NCBI RefSeq assembly: GCF_900103865.1
Contig: NZ_FNII01000018.1
Coordinates: 1-64,000, forward strand
Source: Vreelandella arcis
GTDB lineage: Bacteria; Pseudomonadota; Gammaproteobacteria; Pseudomonadales; Halomonadaceae
Length of the DNA: 64,000 nucleotides
Direction: 5' to 3'
In this document: one piece after another, positions 20,775 to 29,444 of the stretch
Position numbering within the stretch: the stretch's first letter is position 1
How the letters are laid out: every line of letters begins with the position of its first letter
Position numbers and translations under genes: made by a program
The notes under the pieces: model-generated
What the model was told of the DNA's origin: nothing
The model's input: the letters and a program-made list of their open reading frames with translations, nothing else
Databases searched by the model: none

Positions 20775-23507
20775 ATGAGCAACCTTTCCAACACGCAGAA
20801 GACATTAGCGGTTGGCAACACCCAGTACCATTACTTCAGTCTGCCGGATGCCGCCGAGACGCTCGGCTCCATTGACCGACTGCCCAAAACGCTCAAAATT
20901 CTACTCGAAAACCAACTGCGTTTTGCCGACGACGAGAGTGTTTCCCAGGACGATATGCAAGCCCTGGTCGACTGGCAGAAAGAAGGTAAATCCAGCCGCG
21001 AAATCGGCTACCGCCCTGCCCGCGTTCTCATGCAGGACTTCACCGGCGTGCCGGGGGTGGTCGACCTGGCCTCCATGCGCGCCGCCGTTGAGACACTCGG
21101 TGAAGACCCCGCCAAGATCAACCCGCTGACCCCCGTGGATCTGGTCATCGACCACTCCGTGATGGTCGATAAATTTGGCAACGCCGCCGCGTTCCAGGAA
21201 AACGTCGACATTGAAATGCAGCGCAACCGCGAGCGCTACGAGTTTCTGCGCTGGGGCCAGCAGGCGTTCGACAACTTCCGCGTGGTACCGCCGGGCACCG
21301 GCATTTGCCACCAAGTCAACCTTGAATACCTCGGCAAAACCGTGTGGACCAAGGAAGAAGACGGTCGCACACTTGCCTATCCCGACACCCTGGTGGGCAC
21401 CGACTCCCACACCACCATGATCAACGGCCTGGGCATACTCGGCTGGGGCGTGGGCGGCATTGAGGCCGAAGCGGCCATGCTGGGTCAGCCGGTCTCCATG
21501 CTGATTCCCGAGGTCATCGGTTTCAAACTGACCGGAAAGCTTCGCGAAGGCATTACGGCGACCGACCTGGTACTCACCGTGACCGAAATGCTGCGCAAGA
21601 AAGGCGTGGTCGGTAAGTTTGTCGAGTTCTACGGCGACGGCCTGAAAGACTTGCCGCTGGCTGACCGCGCCACCATTGCCAACATGGCACCCGAGTACGG
21701 CGCTACCTGCGGTTTCTTCCCGGTTGACGACGAAACACTTACCTACATGCGCCTCACCGGCCGGGACGACGAGCAAATCGACCTCGTCGAGAAGTATTCG
21801 AAGACCCAGGGCCTGTGGCGCGAGCCGGGCGACGAGCCGATCTTCACCGACTCGCTGCACCTCGATATGACCGAAGTCGAAGCCAGCCTTGCCGGCCCCA
21901 AACGCCCACAGGATCGTGTCGCGCTCAAAGACATGGCAGCGGCCTTTGATAAGTTCATGCAGGAAGATACCAACGCGGAACCGACCGCGAAGGGAAAACT
22001 GTCGTCCGAGGGTGGCCAAACCGCCGTGGGGGTTGAGCGCAGCTTTGAACATGACACCAGTCGAGCCGTTAAGCTTGATGATCAGGACTTCAGCCTTGAC
22101 CCCGGTGCCGTAGTGATCGCCGCAATCACCTCGTGTACCAACACCTCTAACCCCAGCGTGATGATGGCCGCCGGCTTGCTCGCCCAAAAAGCCCGCCAAA
22201 AAGGCCTGACCACCAAGCCGTGGGTTAAAACATCGCTCGCCCCTGGCTCTAAGGTCGTCACCGACTACCTGGCCGCCGCCAATTTAGACGACGACTTAAA
22301 CGCCCTGGGCTTCAACCTCGTCGGCTACGGCTGCACCACTTGTATCGGTAACTCCGGCCCGCTACCGGAGGAGATCGAACAGGCAGTGTCCGACGGCGAT
22401 CTCGCCGTCGCCTCGGTGCTTTCCGGCAACCGTAACTTTGAAGGCCGTGTTCACCCGCTGGTGAAGACCAACTGGCTGGCCTCGCCCCCCTTGGTCGTGG
22501 CATATGCCTTGGCGGGTAACGTTCAGTGCGACCTGAGCAACGACCCGCTCGGTGAGGACGACAACGGCAACCCGGTCTACCTCAAGGATATCTGGCCTAG
22601 CCAGGCGGAAATCGCTACCGCCGTCGAGCAGGTCAACACCGCGATGTTCCACAAGGAATACGGCGCCGTCTTTGAAGGCGACGATGTCTGGAAAGCTATC
22701 AAGGTACCGGAAAGCAAGGTCTACCAGTGGCCTGAGTCGACCTATATTCAACATCCGCCGTTTTTCGAGGGCATGCAGCGTGAGCCCGACGCCATCGAAG
22801 ACGTTCATAGCGCGCGCGTGCTCGCCATGCTGGGCGACTCGGTGACCACCGACCACATTTCACCGGCCGGTGCCATCAAGCCCGACAGCCCCGCCGGGCG
22901 TTACCTTCAAGAGAACGGTGTGAAGCCTGTCGACTTCAACTCTTACGGCTCGCGTCGCGGTAACCACGAAGTGATGATGCGCGGCACCTTTGCCAACGTG
23001 CGGATCAAAAACGAAATGCTCGACGGCGTGGTCGGCGGCGAAACCCGCCACGTGCCCAGCGGCGAGCAAATGGCGATCTACGACGCGGCGATGAAGTACA
23101 AGGAGGAAGGCAAACCGCTCGTCGTGATCGCCGGCAAGGAGTACGGCACCGGCTCCTCGCGGGACTGGGCCGCCAAAGGCACGCGCCTGCTCGGCGTGCG
23201 CGCGGTGTTGGCCGAGTCCTTCGAGCGTATCCACCGCTCTAACCTGATTGGCATGGGCGTGGTGCCGCTTCAGTTCCCTGAGGGCGAAAGCCGCCATACG
23301 CTGGGACTGACGGGCGACGAAGAGGTATCCATTGCCGGTCTCAGCGATTTAACACCGGGCGGAAGCGTTAAAGTGACCATCAAAAATGCCGATGGCGAAA
23401 GAACCGTTGATGCCAAGTGCCGCATCGATACCGAGAATGAGCTGGCGTACTTCCGTCATGGTGGTATCCTTCATTACGTGCTGCGTAATATGATTGGCGC
23501 AGCCTAA
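20775..23507 (+). CDS. acnA: Aconitate hydratase A
   Basis: Iron-sulfur enzyme interconverting citrate and isocitrate in the TCA cycle; AcnA-type proteins also bind mRNA when the cluster is lost. The three cluster cysteines are present ([20 protein letters not shown]). The C-terminal swivel domain has the [10 protein letters not shown] active-site motif. The protein is 910 residues; ATG at 20775 has GAGGAG upstream, and the frame opens 16 codons earlier without family support. Monocistronic, closed by a strong terminator. Confidence 0.97.
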   Translation: MSNLSNTQKTLAVGNTQYHYFSLPDAAETLGSIDRLPKTLKILLENQLRFADDESVSQDDMQALVDWQKEGKSSREIGYRPARVLMQDFTGVPGVVDLASMRAAVETLGEDPAKINPLTPVDLVIDHSVMVDKFGNAAAFQENVDIEMQRNRERYEFLRWGQQAFDNFRVVPPGTGICHQVNLEYLGKTVWTKEEDGRTLAYPDTLVGTDSHTTMINGLGILGWGVGGIEAEAAMLGQPVSMLIPEVIGFKLTGKLREGITATDLVLTVTEMLRKKGVVGKFVEFYGDGLKDLPLADRATIANMAPEYGATCGFFPVDDETLTYMRLTGRDDEQIDLVEKYSKTQGLWREPGDEPIFTDSLHLDMTEVEASLAGPKRPQDRVALKDMAAAFDKFMQEDTNAEPTAKGKLSSEGGQTAVGVERSFEHDTSRAVKLDDQDFSLDPGAVVIAAITSCTNTSNPSVMMAAGLLAQKARQKGLTTKPWVKTSLAPGSKVVTDYLAAANLDDDLNALGFNLVGYGCTTCIGNSGPLPEEIEQAVSDGDLAVASVLSGNRNFEGRVHPLVKTNWLASPPLVVAYALAGNVQCDLSNDPLGEDDNGNPVYLKDIWPSQAEIATAVEQVNTAMFHKEYGAVFEGDDVWKAIKVPESKVYQWPESTYIQHPPFFEGMQREPDAIEDVHSARVLAMLGDSVTTDHISPAGAIKPDSPAGRYLQENGVKPVDFNSYGSRRGNHEVMMRGTFANVRIKNEMLDGVVGGETRHVPSGEQMAIYDAAMKYKEEGKPLVVIAGKEYGTGSSRDWAAKGTRLLGVRAVLAESFERIHRSNLIGMGVVPLQFPEGESRHTLGLTGDEEVSIAGLSDLTPGGSVKVTIKNADGERTVDAKCRIDTENELAYFRHGGILHYVLRNMIGAA

Positions 23508-23532
23508 TCGGGAAACCGACCAATGCTTGCTG

Positions 23533-23560
23533 GCCCCCACTTTGTGGGGGCTTTTTTTTT
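23533..23560 (+). terminator. Rho-independent terminator after acnA
   Basis: Perfect 8-bp stem GCCCCCAC / GTGGGGGC with a 3-base loop and nine T. It sits between acnA and convergent maeA. Confidence 0.95.
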
Positions 23561-23581
23561 GCTCGTCACCTCAGAGGTCTA

Positions 23582-25261
23582 TTAGAAGGCACGACGCCGA
23601 TAGACACGGTATTCCGGTGACCAGCAAGCACGCTCGATGGCCTCGCGCAGCTCGGTGCCACCGGTTTTAAGAGCCACGCCGTTCTGTTGGGCCTGGGCGG
23701 CTACTTCAAAGGCAATCGACTTGCTGATGTCGCTAATGCGCGATAATGGTGGAAGCAACGCGCCTTTGCCCTCTTTGACTAATGGCGCCTCCCGCGCCAG
23801 CGCCCGTGAGGCGCTCATCAGCATCTCATCGGTGACACGTGACGCCTTAGCCGCGACCACGCCGAGCCCAATACCAGGGAAGATATAGGCGTTATTACAC
23901 TGCGCAATGGGGAAGGTGCGCCCATTGAACACCACTGGCGCAAACGGGCTGCCGGTTGCCACCAGCGCCTGGCCTTCGGTCCAGCGAATAACGTCCTCCG
24001 GCACCGCCTCCGCCTGAGAGGTCGGGTTAGACAGCGGCATAATCACGGGATGCTCGCAGCCTGCGTGCATCGTACGCACGACTTGCTCAGTAAATATCCC
24101 CCGCTTGCCACACACGCCAATCAATACCGTGGGCTGGATTTGCGCAATGGTCTCCTCAAGGCCTTGCCCGTTCCACCCGGCCACCAGCGCGGAATCGTGG
24201 GCCAAGCGACGCTGAAAATCGCGCTGCCAGGGTTGGTCAGTCGTCATTAAACCATCGCGGTCGACCATATAAATGCGCGCACGTGCATCGCTTTCGGTTA
24301 AGCCCTCGGTTTGCATCGCGACTACGACTTGTTCGGCGATGCCGCAACCGGCCGAGCCGCCACCGACAAACACCACCCGCTGATCGGCGATCGTTTGCTC
24401 GCGAGCCTGACAAGCCGCCAGCAGCGTGCCAACCACCACCGAGGCGGTTCCTTGAACGTCATCGTTAAAACAACACAGTTGGTCGCGGTACTGCTCGAGT
24501 AATGGCATCGCATTGGCCTGGGCGAAGTCCTCAAACTGCAGCAGTACATTGGGCCAGCGTCGTTTGACGGCGGCAATGAACGTCGCCATGAACTCATCAT
24601 ATTCTTCCTGGCTGACCCGCTCATGGCGCCAGCCCATATACATCGGGTCATCCAGCAGCGCTTTGTTGTTGGTACCCACGTCGAGCATGATCGGCAGAGT
24701 ATACGCCGGGCTAATGCCGCCGCAGGCCGTATACAGCGCCAACTTACCAATAGGAATGCCCATCCCACCGATACCCTGGTCGCCCAACCCCAGAATTCGC
24801 TCACCGTCGGTGACAACGATCACCTTGACGTTGTCTTTGGTGGCACTGCGCAGAATGTCATCCATGTGCTCGCGATCAGGGTAGCTGATAAACAACCCGC
24901 GGTGGTTGCGATAGATGTTGGAAAACTCCTGACACGCCTTACCCACCGTCGGCGTGTAAATGATCGGCAGCATCTCCTCAAGATGCTCCGACACCAGGCG
25001 GAAATACAGCGTCTCGTTATCGTCCTGGATAGCGCGCAAATGAATGTGGCGTTCCAGGTCACTGTGGCACTGCTGGTACTGGCGATAAGCGCGCTCAAGC
25101 TGGTCATCGATAGTCTCGACCTTCTGGGGCAGCAGGCCGATTAGGTTGAACGCTAGCCGCTCCTGCTGAGTAAACGCACTGCCTTTATTCAATAGCGGCA
25201 TTTCAAGGAGGGAAGGACCGGCGTAAGGAATGTACAGGGGGCGTTTACTCGGGGTAGTCAT
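23582..25261 (-). CDS. maeA: NAD-dependent malic enzyme
   Basis: Oxidative decarboxylation of L-malate to pyruvate with NAD+. An N-terminal malic domain contains the tyrosine-bearing YTPTVG motif; the NAD-binding domain has [14 protein letters not shown]. At 559 residues it is the long SfcA/MaeA form, not the MaeB–phosphotransacetylase fusion. ATG at 25261 was chosen (family-like [21 protein letters not shown] upstream). Together with acnA it sits in central carbon metabolism, but the two are convergent and regulated separately. Confidence 0.95.
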   Translation of the reverse strand: MTTPSKRPLYIPYAGPSLLEMPLLNKGSAFTQQERLAFNLIGLLPQKVETIDDQLERAYRQYQQCHSDLERHIHLRAIQDDNETLYFRLVSEHLEEMLPIIYTPTVGKACQEFSNIYRNHRGLFISYPDREHMDDILRSATKDNVKVIVVTDGERILGLGDQGIGGMGIPIGKLALYTACGGISPAYTLPIMLDVGTNNKALLDDPMYMGWRHERVSQEEYDEFMATFIAAVKRRWPNVLLQFEDFAQANAMPLLEQYRDQLCCFNDDVQGTASVVVGTLLAACQAREQTIADQRVVFVGGGSAGCGIAEQVVVAMQTEGLTESDARARIYMVDRDGLMTTDQPWQRDFQRRLAHDSALVAGWNGQGLEETIAQIQPTVLIGVCGKRGIFTEQVVRTMHAGCEHPVIMPLSNPTSQAEAVPEDVIRWTEGQALVATGSPFAPVVFNGRTFPIAQCNNAYIFPGIGLGVVAAKASRVTDEMLMSASRALAREAPLVKEGKGALLPPLSRISDISKSIAFEVAAQAQQNGVALKTGGTELREAIERACWSPEYRVYRRRAF

Positions 25262-25430
25262 AAGCACTCTCTTTAGCAAATTTCTATTGCAATGCAGCAA
25301 CATAGCGCGTCTGCGGCCTTTGAGCGTAATGTAACACGGCCCTGCGACAAACTCTTTACCTGTTGATTGGTCATTGCCTCGCTTTTCAGCGACGCGAGCG
25401 CCTTTTCAGTCGTAAACATGCGCGCCCGCT

Positions 25431-25458
25431 GTTTCAAAAGCGCCCAAGGTATTGAAAC
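25431..25458. repeat. Inverted repeat in the maeA / HD-GYP intergenic region
   Basis: GTTTCAA (25431–25437) and TTGAAAC (25452–25458) are exact complements with a 14-base spacer in the 266-base divergent region. It could be an operator for either gene. Confidence 0.35.
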
Positions 25459-25527
25459 TATTCTAGTCAGCAACACGATCCACCCTATATACTAACTAAA
25501 AACGACCGCAATATTAGGTGCCCTCCT

Positions 25528-27183
25528 ATGAATCAGGCGGCTGGGGATAACGAACTTATGCGCATTCGTCAACTCAACGAGGTTGGCATTGCTCTTTCCT
25601 CCGAACGCAATCACGACGCCTTACTTGAGCGAATTCTCACCAGCGCCCGCAACTTAACCCAAGCAGACGCAGGCACACTGTATACCGTCGATGCTGAAAA
25701 ACAGCAGCTATCGTTCGCGATCGTTCAGAATGCCACACTGGACGCTTACTTCGGTGGGCTTAGTGAACCGGTCGGTGAGCAGTTCCCCACGATTGAATTG
25801 TACCAAGAAGATGGCTCACCCAATCAGCATTTGGTGGTGGCGTATACCGTACTAAATGACTGTACCGTTAATATCGAAGACGCCTATACGGCGGAAGGGT
25901 TCGATTTCTCTGGTACACACCGGTTTGACCAGAAGTCTGGATACCGCTCGCGTGCTTTTCTTACCGTACCGATGCACAACCACGATGGCGATATCGTGGC
26001 AGTGCTCCAGTTGTTGAATAAGCGGACAGCTCAAGGCATTGATGGTGCCTTTAGCCAGTCGGATCAGCATATTGCCGAATCGCTTGCGTCACAGGCCGCC
26101 GTGGCGATCACCAATCAGCGGTTAATTGCCGAGATGCAGGCACTCTTCGATAGCTTTATCCGCGTTATCGCCAACGCCATCGATACCAAGTCCGGCTATA
26201 CCGGCGCACATTGTCGCCGGGTACCCACCGCGACACTGTTACTTGCCGAAGCCACCCACCGCTCAACGCGCCCAGAAGTCGCCCACTTTAACTTGAGCGA
26301 TGATGACCGCTACGAGATCAAAACCGCCGCCTGGCTCCACGACTGCGGAAAAATCGTCACGCCCCCTCACATCATGGACAAAGCCACCAAGCTTGAGGGG
26401 CTGTTTGACCGCCTGTCTTTGATAGAAACGCGCTTTGCGGCCAAGCTGCAGTCACTTGAGGCGGCAAAACTTCGCGCTGAGCTCGATGCCTATCGCAACG
26501 ATGAGCCCGTAAGTGACGCAAAACTCGACGCCATCGCCGCCGAACGACAAGCACTTCAAGATTCTCTAGCGTTGATACGTCGCTCGAATACGGGCCGCGA
26601 GTTTATGGAAGATGCCGATATCGAGCGGCTTCACGCCATTGCTCAGCAAACATGGGAAGACGTCAATGGCGACACACAGCCGCTGTTAACCAAGGACGAG
26701 CTGGAAAACCTGTGCATTCGCCGCGGCACGCTGAATCCAGCAGAACGCAAAGTGATAGAAGGCCACATGACCGCAACCCTTGAGATGCTTGAGGAGTTGC
26801 CGTTCCCCAAGCACTTACAGCGCGTACCCGAGTACGCCGGTGGTCATCACGAGCGAATGGACGGGGCGGGTTACCCCAAAGGGTTAACCCGCGAACAGCT
26901 CTCGCTACCCGCCCGAATGATGGGTATTGCCGATGTTTTCGAAGCACTCACCGCCCCAGACCGGCCCTATAAAGCGCCGATGAAGCTCTCACAAGCGCTA
27001 AGCATCATGGGACAAATGGTTGAGGACAATCATCTCGATCCAGACTTATTCGCGGTGTTTGTTGAGGAAAAAGTGTATCTTGATTATGCACGTCAGCATC
27101 TTGCTGAGGATCAATGCGATCACATCGATATTGCGTCACTTCCGGGCTTGCAGGCCAGATCCCCTAACAACGTTTCCTCTTAA
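25528..27183 (+). CDS. GAF–HD-GYP c-di-GMP phosphodiesterase with a large insertion
   Basis: Predicted cytoplasmic c-di-GMP phosphodiesterase of 551 residues. An N-terminal GAF sensor (about 15–200) precedes an HD-GYP domain. Metal-site residues are visible: H in AHCRRV, HD at 271–272 (HDCGK), H in EGHM near 411, and HHERMDGAGYPKGL at 440–453, so both HD and GYP signatures are intact. Unusual: about 140 residues separate HD from EGHM, where HD-GYP proteins normally have about 30; the extra part is helical and charged. The gene starts a tight co-directional group with the cAMP phosphodiesterase 26 bases downstream. The GAF ligand is unknown. Confidence 0.92.
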   Translation: MNQAAGDNELMRIRQLNEVGIALSSERNHDALLERILTSARNLTQADAGTLYTVDAEKQQLSFAIVQNATLDAYFGGLSEPVGEQFPTIELYQEDGSPNQHLVVAYTVLNDCTVNIEDAYTAEGFDFSGTHRFDQKSGYRSRAFLTVPMHNHDGDIVAVLQLLNKRTAQGIDGAFSQSDQHIAESLASQAAVAITNQRLIAEMQALFDSFIRVIANAIDTKSGYTGAHCRRVPTATLLLAEATHRSTRPEVAHFNLSDDDRYEIKTAAWLHDCGKIVTPPHIMDKATKLEGLFDRLSLIETRFAAKLQSLEAAKLRAELDAYRNDEPVSDAKLDAIAAERQALQDSLALIRRSNTGREFMEDADIERLHAIAQQTWEDVNGDTQPLLTKDELENLCIRRGTLNPAERKVIEGHMTATLEMLEELPFPKHLQRVPEYAGGHHERMDGAGYPKGLTREQLSLPARMMGIADVFEALTAPDRPYKAPMKLSQALSIMGQMVEDNHLDPDLFAVFVEEKVYLDYARQHLAEDQCDHIDIASLPGLQARSPNNVSS

Positions 27184-27209
27184 ACGCTCGCTTAAATACT
27201 GGCAACGCT

Positions 27210-27983
27210 ATGCAAATACTCACCCTTGGCGCCAGCGGCGGCCTAGAACAACGACAAGGCACAAGCGCATTTTACCTGCCACCTTCTACGCTGATTGACG
27301 CGGGCACCAGCGCTCAGCAACTCAGTGAAGCCGGGCAGATGTCAATCATCAACGTACTGCTGACCCACGCGCATATTGACCATATCGCCAGCCTCCCGCT
27401 GCTTGTCGATACACAATTTGAAGCGTTAGTTGAGCAAAAGCGCAGCCTAAGCGTCTTTGCGCTCCCCGATGTGCTAGAAAAACTAAAGCGGCATATATTT
27501 AACGAGCATATTTGGCCTGACTTCACTCGATTACCCACCGCTGAAACCCCTGTCATGAGCCTGGTGCCTATCACTTTTTGGCAGACATTGGCGCTACCTG
27601 GGGAAGCCAACACCACGCTCCACGTAACGCCGTTTCCCGTTTTTCATGGCGTCCCCACATGCGGCTACTGTGTTAATGACGGTACGACTCAAGCCGCTAT
27701 CTGCGGGGATACTGGCCTGAGCGAAACAACGATCGAATCGCTTAACCGCGTAGGGCCGCTCAATCATTTGTTCATTGAATGCGCCTTTAGCAACTCGCTG
27801 GATGCATTAGCAGCGCTCACCCAACATTTAACACCGCAGCGTCTGGCCACGCTTCTTCATGCCCTGAATACGCTACCCGACGAGCTATGGGTCACACATT
27901 TAAAGCCTAAACAGCGAGAACGGATCATCACCGAGCTGGGCCAGCATCTTCCTCCTGCCCTTAAATGGACACTGCCCGTATGA
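27210..27983 (+). CDS. cpdP: Class II 3′,5′-cyclic-AMP phosphodiesterase
   Basis: Metallo-beta-lactamase-fold enzyme of the PDE class II family (CpdP of Aliivibrio, yeast Pde1), predicted to hydrolyse cAMP. The metal motif THAHIDH lies at 52–58; the family N-terminus LGASGG and the later DTGLSE and HLKP motifs are present. At 257 residues it has no clear signal peptide, so it is probably cytoplasmic; the Aliivibrio enzyme is periplasmic. It lies 26 bases after the HD-GYP gene and its stop overlaps the ribosome binding region of the next gene. An adenylate cyclase lies 4 kb downstream on the other strand, an apt antagonist. Confidence 0.88.
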   Translation: MQILTLGASGGLEQRQGTSAFYLPPSTLIDAGTSAQQLSEAGQMSIINVLLTHAHIDHIASLPLLVDTQFEALVEQKRSLSVFALPDVLEKLKRHIFNEHIWPDFTRLPTAETPVMSLVPITFWQTLALPGEANTTLHVTPFPVFHGVPTCGYCVNDGTTQAAICGDTGLSETTIESLNRVGPLNHLFIECAFSNSLDALAALTQHLTPQRLATLLHALNTLPDELWVTHLKPKQRERIITELGQHLPPALKWTLPV

Positions 27984-27991
27984 GGAACACC

Positions 27992-29434
27992 ATGCTGCTC
28001 AATATCCATCTCGGACGTTTAAACAACTCGGCACAAGACGCCTTCCGTTATCTACTGATAGTGGCCCTCATCGCGACCCTGGTGGTAGTGGCCTTGCCGG
28101 CATGGGCCTACCAAGCAGAGCTCACCAATGCTCAAACCGCGCTCGAGCAGGGTGATAACCAAGCCGCCTATGCGCTTCTTAAGGGGCTTGAATTCGAGCA
28201 TAGCGGCACACCGACATTTGATTATTGGCTGGGCATTGCCGCCCTTCGTGCAGGTGAACCCAGCCACGCCTTGATCGCCCTGGATCGGGTTATTTTAATC
28301 CAGCCAAATCACGCCGGCGCCCGCATGGAGCGCGTTGCTGCGCTATTACAGCTCGACCAGCGTCGGGCCGCCGAGCGCGAACTTGCCAAGCTAAGAGCCC
28401 TGTCGCCGCCCCCCGACGCTCAAGAAGCCATCAACCAGTTTCAAGCGGTCATTAAGCAACGCCGACTCGCAGAGAATAGCCCGCAGCACCAAGGCCGTTT
28501 GGGGGTGAGTATCGGCTATGACAGCAACCCTCAACGCCTCCCTAATGAAATCGCGATCGACCCGCTTCGGCCTGAGTTACGCCGCTTGTTTGATGCGCTT
28601 CTCGAAATAGGCCTCGACCCCAATGGGGATCTGTCGAGGTTTGATGAGCAGGTATTGCGTAGCGATGCCAGCGCCTACAAACAGCTGCAAGGCAGCTACC
28701 AGGGCATCTTCCCTATCGACAAGCAGTCCCGCTGGCGGCTGAGCACCATCGGCCAGGCCCAGCGCTACAACGAAGCAAGCGCACAGGATTACGACCTGAC
28801 CATTGCCCGGGCACGACTGGGTTATCAGCGCGACTTAGCCGCCGAGCGCAGTTGGACACTTAGCAGCAGCGCATTGCAAGGCTGGAACGGGCAGCAACAA
28901 AATCACTTGCTCACTCGCTGGGGCCTGGGCAGTGACTTTCAACATTCGCTGGGGGTAGCGAGCCAACTTAACTGGCAACTGGATATCGAAGATAATCACT
29001 TTAGCGCCGCCAATAACGACTACACAACGGGACGCATCGGCGTGGAGATGATCACGGAGCACCAGGCCTTTCGTACCCGCCTAACGGCTCAGCTCGAGCA
29101 TGAATGGGCTGACCGTCGCCGTGACGGTGGTGACCTCAATCAGTTGCGTTTGGGCGCTGGGGTGGACTATAAACTAACGCGTAATCAGCTAATTCGCGCC
29201 GATATCAGCCACCAGATCCGTCGTTTCCAAGAAGATGGCTTTGCGCTCTATAATAACTTCGCAGCTACAGAACGCCGCGATCGTATTTGGCAAGCTCGGC
29301 TCGGCTGGCTCTATCAATTCAATCGCGATTGGTTGTTAAAGGCCAGCATTGATGCTGAACGCCGCCTCTCTTCGCTTGATATCTTTAATACGCGTCGTGT
29401 TCAGACGCAACTGGGGCTTCACCGCCTTTTTTGA
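27992..29434 (+). CDS. TPR protein with probable outer-membrane beta-barrel
   Basis: A 480-residue exported protein. An N-terminal signal segment ends near PAWA|YQAE; TPR-like helices with alternating Ala/Leu follow (about residues 50–165). From about 175 to the end it shows alternating aromatic/polar strands (LGVSIGYDSNPQRL, RLGAGVDYKLTRNQLI) and a terminal phenylalanine (HRLF), typical of outer-membrane barrels. The layout resembles surface lipoprotein assembly modifier (Slam)-like and related TPR–barrel proteins, but I cannot assign it to one. ATG at 27992 has TGAGGA five bases upstream; an earlier ATG overlaps cpdP. Coupled to cpdP and followed 10 bases later by the FecR gene. Confidence 0.75.
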   Translation: MLLNIHLGRLNNSAQDAFRYLLIVALIATLVVVALPAWAYQAELTNAQTALEQGDNQAAYALLKGLEFEHSGTPTFDYWLGIAALRAGEPSHALIALDRVILIQPNHAGARMERVAALLQLDQRRAAERELAKLRALSPPPDAQEAINQFQAVIKQRRLAENSPQHQGRLGVSIGYDSNPQRLPNEIAIDPLRPELRRLFDALLEIGLDPNGDLSRFDEQVLRSDASAYKQLQGSYQGIFPIDKQSRWRLSTIGQAQRYNEASAQDYDLTIARARLGYQRDLAAERSWTLSSSALQGWNGQQQNHLLTRWGLGSDFQHSLGVASQLNWQLDIEDNHFSAANNDYTTGRIGVEMITEHQAFRTRLTAQLEHEWADRRRDGGDLNQLRLGAGVDYKLTRNQLIRADISHQIRRFQEDGFALYNNFAATERRDRIWQARLGWLYQFNRDWLLKASIDAERRLSSLDIFNTRRVQTQLGLHRLF

Positions 29435-29444
29435 GAGAGACTCG

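Noticed and set aside
20901..22199. 432-residue open frame on the minus strand
   Set aside because: Lies wholly antisense to acnA, whose identity is certain; His/Gly/Val-rich composition is typical of an antisense shadow of high-GC coding DNA.
25273..25476. 67-residue open frame upstream of maeA
   Set aside because: Lies in the maeA promoter region, lacks a ribosome binding site and contains the inverted repeat at 25431–25458.
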